Shown here piece by piece: positions 1-5,231 of a stretch of DNA of 5,231 nt. Source of the stretch: Oscillospiraceae bacterium (GTDB taxonomy: Bacteria; Bacillota_A; Clostridia; Oscillospirales; Oscillospiraceae); assembly GCA_017411665.1 (NCBI GenBank), contig JAFQPT010000073.1, positions 1 to 5,231 of the forward strand. Reading direction: 5' to 3'. The position numbers and the translations under genes were made by a program. Below the pieces are notes generated by a model. The model ran no database searches and had not been told where the DNA came from. It saw only the letters and a program-made list of their open reading frames with translations. Positions within the stretch are counted from its first letter, which is position 1, and each line of letters starts with the position of its first letter.

Positions 1-21
1 CACCTTTTTAGCGAGGAATAA
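1..21 (+). CDS. possible last codons of an upstream gene (partial)
   Basis: Reading from base 1, the frame gives His-Leu-Phe-Ser-Glu-Glu followed by TAA at 19-21. The stop lies 2 nt before the ATG of the RND transporter, and the transporter's ribosome binding site would fall inside these last codons. That arrangement is typical of an operon. RND pumps are usually encoded directly after a HlyD/AcrA-type adaptor gene, so the adaptor is the natural guess. Six codons cannot identify a protein, and the assignment is inference from position only. The frame could also be non-coding. Confidence 0.3.
   Translation, partial: HLFSEE
13..18 (+). promoter_or_regulatory. ribosome binding site of the RND transporter gene
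   Basis: GAGGAA lies 5 nt upstream of the ATG at 24-26. It supports this ATG as the start. The protein beginning there has the usual RND N-terminus: a short charged segment followed directly by the first membrane helix. No promoter is visible in the 23 bases before the gene, so transcription probably enters from upstream. Confidence 0.7.
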
Positions 22-23
22 CC

Positions 24-3000
24 ATGCCGGAATTCAGTGTCAAAAAACCATTGACTATCTTTGTTGCTACCATCGCCATTTTGGTGCTCGGTGTCGTGGC
101 ATATATGAAAATGACCCCCGACCTTCTGCCCAATATGGACTTCCCGTATATCATCATCATGACAACGGACCCGGGGGCAAGCCCCGAATCGGTGGAAGCC
201 GAAATCACAAAACCAATTGAACAATCCATGGCAACACTGGAAGGCATTGTGTCCGTAACCTCCAATTCCGCCGACAGCTACTCTATGGTCATGCTGGAAT
301 TTGAAGAAGGCACCAATCTGGATACCATCGGTGTAGACATTCAGCAAAAAATCAGCATCCTGCAAAGCAACTGGGATGAAATGGTTGGCACTCCCTATGT
401 GCTGAAAATCAATCCTTCCATGCTTCCCGTTGCAATGGCTGCTGTTTCCATGGAAGGCATGGATATCATTCAGCTCAGTGAATTTGCGGATGACACACTG
501 CTCAATCGTCTGGAAGGCGTCAGCGGTGTAGCACGTGTCAGCGCAAGCGGCATGGTAGACGAACAGCTTCACGTTGTGATCAGCCAGGAGAAAATCGATG
601 CACTGAACGAAAAAATATCCACCGGCATCAACAAGCAGATGGATAAGGCTGCATCCAGTCTGCGCGCTGCAAAGAACCAAATCAATAATGCTCTGAGCAA
701 TATGGGCAGCCTTACAGGCAATTCCAATAACAATTCCAATCAGTCCGCTGATACCAGCGGCATTGACGCACAAATTTCCGCACTGCAGTCGGAACGCACA
801 CAGGTACAAACGACCATTGCGACCCTCGGTGCCATCAAACTGATGGGCAATACCGAAGCTGCACAGGCTGAGCTGGACAAACTTGGTCTTGGCATTACCT
901 ACGACCAGATTGACAGTGAAATTGAAAACCAGCAGTCTCGGCTTGACGCAGTCAACGCCGAAATCGAAGGCCTGGAAGCCATTCGCGATTCCATTGTCAG
1001 CAGCGGCATCGTCCCCGGCGATATTCCCAGTTCCGAAGAAATGACCGAAATGCAGGGCACCATCATGCAGGGCATGCTGCAGATGAGCTCCGCAGTGGCT
1101 CAAATCGACAGTGGTCTGAATACCATTGAATCCTCCCGAAAGGACGCTCTGTCTCAGGCCGACCTCAACAGCATCCTCAGTCTGGACACCGTTTCCCAGA
1201 TTTTGTACGCTCAGAACTTCTCCATGCCTGCAGGCTATGTGGAGCAGGACGGTATCAATTATATGGTTTCCGTCGGTGACAACTTCACCTCCGTGGAAGA
1301 ACTGGAAAATCTGATGCTGTTCGACTTTGGGCTGGACGATGTGGAACCCATTTATCTGGGTGACGTAGCGGATATATTCGTCACCGACAACTCCGCAAAC
1401 ATCTACACTCGTCTCGGTACCGAGCCCGGTTTGATGCTGAACTTCGAAAAGCAGTCCAACTACGCAACCGCAGAAGTCTGCGAAGGCATTCAGAAACGTT
1501 TTGATGCACTGGAAGCAGAATACGACGGTCTGGAATTCTTCCTGCTGATGGACCAGGGCGATTACATCATGCATATCGTAGACTCCATTCTGGAAAGCCT
1601 GCTGTTCGGCGCGCTCTTCTCTGTACTGGTTCTGTTCATCTTCCTGAAGGACTTACGTCCTACCTTCATTACTCTGTGCTCCATCCCCCTGAGCCTTGTA
1701 TTTGCAATCGTACTGATGTACTTCTCCGACATCACACTGAACGTCATTTCTCTGTCGGCGCTGTCCATATCCGTCGGTATGTTGGTTGACAACTCCATCG
1801 TTGTCATTGAAAACATCTACCGTCTGCGCTCCAAGGGCGCAAATACTATTCAGGCTGCCGTATCCGGTGCAAAGCAGGTGCTGGGCGCTATCACCTCCTC
1901 CACCCTGACCACCGTCTGTGTATTCCTTCCCATCGTATTTGTAGACGGCTTGACCAAGCAGCTGTTTATGGATATGGCTCTGACTATGGGCTATGCGCTG
2001 ATGGCCAGCTTGATTGTCGCTTTGACACTCGTACCGGCCATGGCATCCAAAATACTCAAGGACGACAGACCCTTGAAGCAGGACATCATGGCAAACGTCT
2101 ATGCAAAGTACCGTCCCGCTGTTGCCTGGTCCCTGGACCATAAAGCCATCGTTTTGATTGCAGCCCTGGGTATGCTGATTGTCTCTGCAGGTCTGGCAAT
2201 CTCCCGCGGCTTCACCTTCATGCCTGAGATGGATTCCAATACTGTTACAGTCACCATCACCTTTGACGAAGAAACCGCCATGGAAGACGCAATGAAGACT
2301 TCTGACGAGGCCATCAAGCGTGTGTCCACCATTGAGCTTGTAGATACCGTAGGTGCCACCATGAGCACCGATAACGGTATTTCCGTTTCGATGTACGTAG
2401 TCCTGCCCGAAGGCACTCCCGGCAGCGGTGTTGCCAAGGAAATCGAAACCATGTGCGCAGATTTGGACTGCAACATATCCACCACCTCCGCAATGATGGA
2501 TATGTCCATGCTCACCGGCGGTGCAGGCGTTTCTCTGAACATTTACAGCAATGATATGGAAGACCTGGAAACCGCTGCTCTTGCAATCGGGAGTACTCTG
2601 GAGGGATTGGAAGGTGTCGGCACCGTATCCAACGGTCTGCAGGATGCTACCACCGCAATCCATGTCAACATCGACCGCAACAAAGCCATGGCAAAGGGCT
2701 ATACCACCGCTCAGATTTATATGCAGCTTGCAACGGGTATGACCACTTCCGCCACTGCCACTTCCTTTGAGCTGGCCGGCACCAGCATTGACGTCATCGT
2801 AGAGCAGCCCGAAGCCAAGAAAATCACACTGGACAATCTGCTGAATCAGAAGTTTACGCAAAGTGGAGCAATGGGCGGAGAAGACACCGAATTCACCCTG
2901 GCAGACGTTGCAACCATCGAAGAAATCACCACCCTGACCACCATCAACCGCGAAGACCAGCGCCGTTATCTGACAATTTCCGCTTCTCTGGAAGAAGGCT

Positions 3001-3644
3001 ATAACGTCACACTGGTAACCGCCGATGCCCAGTCCGCCATTAAGGACTTGACCCTTCCCGACAGCGTGGAAGTTTCCTTCGGCGGCGAAAACGAAATGAT
3101 TATGGACGCAATGGTTCAGCTGCTGCTGATGCTGCTGTTGGGCATGATGCTGGTTTACTTCATCATGGTCGCACAGTTCCAGAGCCTCAAGAGTCCTTTC
3201 ATCGTTATGTTCACCATTCCTCTGGCGTTTACAGGCGGCTTCCTGGCACTGCTCATTACAGGCTACGAAGTCAGCATCATCTCCATGATTGGGTTTGTTA
3301 TGCTGGTCGGCATCATCGTAAATAACGGTATCGTTCTGGTGGAATACATCAACCAGCTTCGCGCAGAAGGTATGGAACGCCGTGAAGCAATCCTCGAAGC
3401 AGGTGTCACCCGTGTCCGTCCCATTCTGATGACCTCTCTGACCACCATTCTGGGCCAGATTGTCATGGCAATGGGCAACGACATCGGTACCATACTGGTG
3501 CAGCCTATGGCAATCGTATGTATCGGCGGTCTGATGTACGCAACTTTGATGACATTGTTTGTCATCCCCATCATCTATGATATGCTGAATAAGAATGACC
3601 TGTATATCGTCAGCGACGAAGACCTTGTCATTCTGGATCTCTAA
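24..3644 (+). CDS. RND-family efflux transporter, inner-membrane pump subunit (AcrB/SwrC-like, HAE1 type)
   Basis: Complete 1206-residue proton-driven exporter of the AcrB/ACR_tran family, located in the cytoplasmic membrane; substrate unknown. Visible membrane segments are TM1 about 10-28, TM2 525-541, TM3 547-568, TM4 575-596, TM5 622-640, TM6 650-672, TM7 708-726, TM8 1029-1048, TM9 1060-1078 and TM10 1085-1106, with two more after 1134. Large extracytoplasmic porter regions occupy about 29-520 and 730-1024. The TM4 signature reads GMLVDNSIVVIENI, with D589 at the place of AcrB Asp407 and N590 at Asp408. TM10 has N1100 where AcrB has Lys940. R1130 and T1137 match the other relay residues. 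AcrB (about 1049 residues) and SwrC (about 1065) are shorter. The excess is an insertion at roughly 195-400 with an Asn/Ser-rich linker (231-246) and long helical, coiled-coil-like stretches. The protein ends in an acidic tail. In a Gram-positive it would work with a HlyD-like adaptor, probably encoded upstream. Family call is firm; drug, lipid or peptide substrate cannot be told. Confidence 0.95.
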   Translation: MPEFSVKKPLTIFVATIAILVLGVVAYMKMTPDLLPNMDFPYIIIMTTDPGASPESVEAEITKPIEQSMATLEGIVSVTSNSADSYSMVMLEFEEGTNLDTIGVDIQQKISILQSNWDEMVGTPYVLKINPSMLPVAMAAVSMEGMDIIQLSEFADDTLLNRLEGVSGVARVSASGMVDEQLHVVISQEKIDALNEKISTGINKQMDKAASSLRAAKNQINNALSNMGSLTGNSNNNSNQSADTSGIDAQISALQSERTQVQTTIATLGAIKLMGNTEAAQAELDKLGLGITYDQIDSEIENQQSRLDAVNAEIEGLEAIRDSIVSSGIVPGDIPSSEEMTEMQGTIMQGMLQMSSAVAQIDSGLNTIESSRKDALSQADLNSILSLDTVSQILYAQNFSMPAGYVEQDGINYMVSVGDNFTSVEELENLMLFDFGLDDVEPIYLGDVADIFVTDNSANIYTRLGTEPGLMLNFEKQSNYATAEVCEGIQKRFDALEAEYDGLEFFLLMDQGDYIMHIVDSILESLLFGALFSVLVLFIFLKDLRPTFITLCSIPLSLVFAIVLMYFSDITLNVISLSALSISVGMLVDNSIVVIENIYRLRSKGANTIQAAVSGAKQVLGAITSSTLTTVCVFLPIVFVDGLTKQLFMDMALTMGYALMASLIVALTLVPAMASKILKDDRPLKQDIMANVYAKYRPAVAWSLDHKAIVLIAALGMLIVSAGLAISRGFTFMPEMDSNTVTVTITFDEETAMEDAMKTSDEAIKRVSTIELVDTVGATMSTDNGISVSMYVVLPEGTPGSGVAKEIETMCADLDCNISTTSAMMDMSMLTGGAGVSLNIYSNDMEDLETAALAIGSTLEGLEGVGTVSNGLQDATTAIHVNIDRNKAMAKGYTTAQIYMQLATGMTTSATATSFELAGTSIDVIVEQPEAKKITLDNLLNQKFTQSGAMGGEDTEFTLADVATIEEITTLTTINREDQRRYLTISASLEEGYNVTLVTADAQSAIKDLTLPDSVEVSFGGENEMIMDAMVQLLLMLLLGMMLVYFIMVAQFQSLKSPFIVMFTIPLAFTGGFLALLITGYEVSIISMIGFVMLVGIIVNNGIVLVEYINQLRAEGMERREAILEAGVTRVRPILMTSLTTILGQIVMAMGNDIGTILVQPMAIVCIGGLMYATLMTLFVIPIIYDMLNKNDLYIVSDEDLVILDL
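603..1223 (+). other. coiled-coil-rich insertion within the RND porter region
   Basis: This segment encodes about residues 194-400 of the transporter. It lies between the family-like stretch ending near IDALNEK and the family-like stretch resuming at MPAGYVEQDG (residue 401). It is poor in Cys and aromatic residues and rich in Gln, Glu, Asp, Ser, Ile and Leu. It shows amphipathic spacing such as IDAQISALQSER and DAVNAEIEGLEAI, split by a low-complexity Asn/Ser linker at 231-246. The reading frame and codon choice run through without a break, so it is part of the protein and not a frameshift or a recent insertion. Similar long helical insertions occur in other Firmicute RND pumps, as far as I recall. 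A hairpin extension reaching through the cell wall or contacting the adaptor is only a hypothesis. Boundaries are approximate. Confidence 0.7.
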
Positions 3645-3656
3645 ATTAAAAAATAC

Positions 3657-3693
3657 AAACAGGCAGTCCGTAAAAGACTGCCTGTTTCTTTTT
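3657..3693 (+). terminator. intrinsic terminator after the RND gene (possibly bidirectional)
   Basis: A perfect 12-bp inverted repeat (arms 3657-3668 and 3676-3687, 7-nt loop) starts 12 nt after the transporter stop codon. It is followed by C and then TTTTT at 3689-3693. On the minus strand the same hairpin is followed, after three bases, by six T (3653-3648), so it may also stop transcription of the converging oxidoreductase operon. Confidence 0.9.
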
Positions 3694-3700
3694 ATAAAAT

Positions 3701-3730
3701 CACTCACAGCTATAAGCTGTGGGTGTTTTT
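3701..3730 (+). terminator. second, tandem intrinsic terminator
   Basis: Arms 3701-3710 and 3716-3725 form a 10-bp stem with a 5-nt loop (TATAA) and a T run at 3726-3730. One pair is a U-G wobble when read on the plus strand. On the minus strand that pair becomes an A-C mismatch and the T tract is weaker, so the element best fits plus-strand termination as a back-up to the first hairpin. It starts 16 nt after the end of the gamma subunit gene in that gene's direction, so it may also protect the end of that transcript. Confidence 0.75.
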
Positions 3731-3745
3731 GCGTTCATAATCGCA

Positions 3746-4291
3746 TCAATGGGTCTTCACGTATTCAATGCCCGCATGAAGCGCCTTGATATTGCCATCC
3801 AGGAACTTCATTTTTCTGGGACCAAGCTCTTCCTTCATCGCAGCAATCACCGTATCAACAGCGACAATTTCGGGCTTCATCGCAAGATAAGCTCCGAGAA
3901 TCACCACATTCGCCCCCTTGGGATTGCCCACCTGTTCCGCGATCTCCGTTGCGGGAACATACGCGACATTCAAGTCATCACGGCTGCATTTGGTATCCGT
4001 CAGAGAGCTGTTGATAATGAGCGTGCCACCTGTTTTGATGCTGTGCTCAAACTTCAGCAGAGAAGGCAGATTCATAGCAATGACGCTGTCGGGTGCGGTC
4101 ACAACAGGTGCTGCAATGGGCTTATCGGAAACAACAACGGAGCAGTTGGCAGTACCGCCACGCATTTCGGGGCCGTAGGAGGGTAGCCATGTGACTTCCT
4201 TGCCTTCCATCAGCCCCGCACATGCCAGAAACTTACCGATGAGCAGTGTTCCCTGCCCGCCAAAGCCTGCAAAAATGCACTGTTCTAACAT
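3746..4291 (-). CDS. 2-oxoacid:ferredoxin oxidoreductase, gamma subunit (VOR/KOR type)
   Basis: A 181-residue protein of the POR/KOR gamma family (Pfam PF01558 type), a cytoplasmic subunit of the enzyme that converts a 2-oxoacid and CoA to acyl-CoA, CO2 and reduced ferredoxin. The family signature GFGGQG is at residues 9-14 near the N-terminus, and SYGPEMRGGTANC follows at 38-50. Both match the family closely, and length is normal (about 180-190). I chose the ATG at 4291-4289. An ATG further upstream at 4324 would add 11 residues, would overlap the beta gene by 32 nt, and would put extra sequence before the usual start of the GFGGQG domain. With the chosen start, the gene begins 1 nt after the beta-subunit stop and has AAGGGGG 9 nt upstream. 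Substrate (branched-chain 2-oxoacid or 2-oxoglutarate) cannot be decided from this subunit. Confidence 0.93.
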   Translation of the reverse strand: MLEQCIFAGFGGQGTLLIGKFLACAGLMEGKEVTWLPSYGPEMRGGTANCSVVVSDKPIAAPVVTAPDSVIAMNLPSLLKFEHSIKTGGTLIINSSLTDTKCSRDDLNVAYVPATEIAEQVGNPKGANVVILGAYLAMKPEIVAVDTVIAAMKEELGPRKMKFLDGNIKALHAGIEYVKTH

Positions 4292-4292
4292 A

Positions 4293-5036
4293 TTATTCAG
4301 CCCCCTTATCTTTGAAGGTTCCAAGCGGATAATAAGGAATCATTTCCTGTGCCACCCAGTCCATTGCTTCCACAGGGCTCATGCCCCAGTTGGTGGGACA
4401 GGTGGACAGCACTTCGATTAAGCAGAAGCCCTTGCCCTCCAGCTGATACTGAAATGCTTTCTTGATGGCCTTCTTCGCCTGATTGATATGAACAGGGGTA
4501 TCAATGGCAACTCGGGCAATGTAGTAAGCACCTTCCAGCGTAGCCAACATTTCGCTGATTCGAATGGGACTGCCGCACCAATCGGCATCACGGCCATTGG
4601 GAGAGGTTGCGGTCTTCTGACCTACCAGAGTTGTAGGTGCCATCTGACCGCCGGTCATGCCGTAAATGGCATTATTGATAAAGACAGTCACGATTTTTTC
4701 GCCGCGCATTGCCGCATGCACAACTTCTGCCGCACCGATGGAAGCAAGGTCCCCGTCGCCCTGATAGGAGAACACCAGTGCATCGGGTCTTGCACGCTTG
4801 ATGCCTGTGGCAACTGCAGGGGCTCTGCCATGGAGCGCATTGACCATGTCGAAATTAAAGTAGTTATTTGCAAATACGGAGCAGCCGACAGGGCTGACGC
4901 CGACAGCCTTGCTGCCTGCATCCAGTTCTTCGATTGCTTCCGCAACCAGTCGATGTACGATACCGTGACCGCAGCCCGGGCAGTAGTGTCTGGGAACATC
5001 AGTCAGCAGCTGTGTGGGTTTATACGTAATTGCCAT
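4293..5036 (-). CDS. 2-oxoacid:ferredoxin oxidoreductase, beta (TPP-binding) subunit, VOR/KOR type
   Basis: Complete 247-residue thiamine-diphosphate subunit of a ferredoxin-dependent 2-oxoacid oxidoreductase. It holds the catalytic TPP and, in this family, the proximal [4Fe-4S] cluster that takes electrons from the hydroxyalkyl intermediate. Seen in sequence: CPGCGHG at 19-25 (C19, C22), C52 in SPVGCS, and C213 in STCPTNWG. These four cysteines match the cluster ligands known for archaeal two-subunit enzymes. The TPP/Mg motif starts with GDGD at 93-96 and ends with NN at 121-122, followed by IYGMTGGQ. HGRAPAVATGIKRA at 69-82 is also family-typical. The pattern resembles the enzymes annotated in Clostridia as 3-methyl-2-oxobutanoate dehydrogenase (VorB partner), but a 2-oxoglutarate enzyme is a close alternative. 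The start at 5036 has a strong GGGAGGAA site 6 nt upstream and lies 3 nt after the alpha-subunit stop. All key residues are present. Confidence 0.95.
   Translation of the reverse strand: MAITYKPTQLLTDVPRHYCPGCGHGIVHRLVAEAIEELDAGSKAVGVSPVGCSVFANNYFNFDMVNALHGRAPAVATGIKRARPDALVFSYQGDGDLASIGAAEVVHAAMRGEKIVTVFINNAIYGMTGGQMAPTTLVGQKTATSPNGRDADWCGSPIRISEMLATLEGAYYIARVAIDTPVHINQAKKAIKKAFQYQLEGKGFCLIEVLSTCPTNWGMSPVEAMDWVAQEMIPYYPLGTFKDKGAE
4301..4307 (-). promoter_or_regulatory. ribosome binding site deciding the gamma-subunit start
   Basis: AAGGGGG, read on the minus strand, lies inside the last codons of the beta gene and 9 nt before the ATG at 4291-4289. It favours this ATG over the one at 4324 and suggests that gamma translation is coupled to termination of beta. 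Confidence 0.55.
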
Positions 5037-5039
5037 GTC

Positions 5040-5231
5040 TCATTCCTCCCTCATGCTCAGGATCTTTTCACGGATCTCATCTACAGTGGGCAGATGGCTG
5101 CCACAGTGACCGAAGAAGTCCACCTTCTGTGCACCGTTGATTGCCAGCTTCACGTCTTCCAGCATCTGGCCTGCGTTCATTTACACGTCCAGAACAGCCT
5201 TTACACCGGGCTGAGTCGCTGCTTCGCGCAC
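5040..5231 (-). pseudogene. 2-oxoacid:ferredoxin oxidoreductase alpha subunit (VorB-like), 3' end, interrupted by in-frame TAA
   Basis: One minus-strand frame runs from the window edge to a TGA at 5042-5040, 3 nt before the beta start. It reads VREAATQPGVKAVLDV, then TAA (5183-5181), then 46 residues starting MNAGQMLEDVKLAINGA and ending in IREKILSMREE. Both sides of the stop look like the C-terminus of the alpha subunit (VorB/KorA), which normally forms the complex with the beta and gamma subunits encoded next. The family normally has an E-x-N-x-G-Q motif here, and the TAA stands exactly at the Glu: one base (GAA to TAA) would restore it. As written, the protein loses its last 47 residues. 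TAA ends the beta and RND genes too, so it is not generally reassigned. Possible causes are a sequence error near the edge, a real nonsense mutation, or restart at the ATG that directly follows the stop. Family call from about 60 residues plus position is good; pseudogene status is uncertain. The gene's start lies outside the window. Confidence 0.7.
5043..5050 (-). promoter_or_regulatory. ribosome binding site of the beta-subunit gene
   Basis: GGGAGGAA, read on the minus strand, lies 6 nt before the ATG at 5036-5034 and within the last codons of the alpha subunit. It is a near-ideal Shine-Dalgarno sequence and fixes the start of the beta gene. Confidence 0.8.

Noticed and set aside
24..3644. 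Assignment of the RND pump as a heavy-metal (CusA-type) or MmpL-type exporter
   Set aside because: The TM4 and TM10 signatures and full-length two-repeat layout fit the AcrB/HAE1 group. The Met cluster alone is not enough for a metal pump, and MmpL proteins lack this pattern.
1653..3707. Long minus-strand open frame of 684 codons antisense to the RND gene
   Set aside because: Its translation is dominated by His, Gln, Cys, Asp and Gly with no recognisable domain, membrane segments or ribosome binding site. It runs opposite a gene with clear, complete family signatures and through the terminator. It is explained by codon bias on the coding strand.
4292..4324. Longer gamma subunit starting at the ATG at 4324, adding 11 residues
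   Set aside because: The added residues come from overlap with the beta gene in another frame and precede the domain's usual N-terminus. The ATG at 4291 has a suitable ribosome binding site and the 1-nt spacing seen in the operon.
3719..4421. Several plus-strand open frames opposite the gamma and beta subunit genes
   Set aside because: They lack family features and ribosome binding sites, and overlap genes with strong POR-type signatures on the other strand. They are shadow frames.
5181..5183. Genome-wide reassignment of TAA as a sense codon
   Set aside because: The RND gene and the beta subunit gene both end with TAA at the family-expected C-terminus, so TAA acts as stop in this genome.
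1..5231. CRISPR array, tRNA or rRNA gene, insertion sequence or phage element
   Set aside because: I saw no spaced direct repeats, cloverleaf or rRNA-like sequence, transposase-like protein or terminal inverted repeats. The only inverted repeats are the two terminator hairpins.

Overview
The window looks like a chromosomal piece of an anaerobic, low-to-mid GC Firmicute, most likely a gut-type Clostridia member (Oscillospiraceae-like). This taxonomic call is inference. It rests on strong GGAGG-type ribosome binding sites, intrinsic hairpin-plus-T terminators, a ferredoxin-dependent 2-oxoacid oxidoreductase split into separate subunits, and an RND pump of the type found in Gram-positive anaerobes. 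The sequence cannot name the species.

Layout. Positions 24-3644 (+) hold one complete 1206-residue RND-superfamily efflux transporter. A few codons that may be the end of an upstream gene, perhaps the adaptor subunit, lie just before it. Positions 3645-3745 form a short convergent intergenic region with two tandem hairpins that look like intrinsic terminators. From 3746 to the right edge the minus strand carries the distal part of a 2-oxoacid:ferredoxin oxidoreductase operon (VOR/KOR type). Read in transcription order it holds the 3' end of the alpha subunit (5231-5040), the complete TPP-binding beta subunit (5036-4293) and the complete gamma subunit (4291-3746). The three genes are separated by only 3 nt and 1 nt, so they are almost certainly co-transcribed and translationally coupled.

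How they work together. The alpha, beta and gamma subunits form one cytoplasmic enzyme. It oxidatively decarboxylates a 2-oxoacid (branched-chain 2-oxoacid or 2-oxoglutarate) to an acyl-CoA and passes electrons to ferredoxin. The RND pump is a separate, convergently transcribed unit with no evident functional link to the enzyme.

The most notable observations are two. First, an in-frame TAA sits at 5181-5183 in the alpha subunit, exactly where the family has a conserved Glu (E-x-N-x-G-Q motif), and the reading frame continues with good family similarity after it. Second, the RND pump carries an insertion of about 200 residues, predicted coiled-coil, in its first periplasmic-type porter region. 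I see no CRISPR array, tRNA, rRNA, insertion sequence or undescribed multi-gene system in the window.
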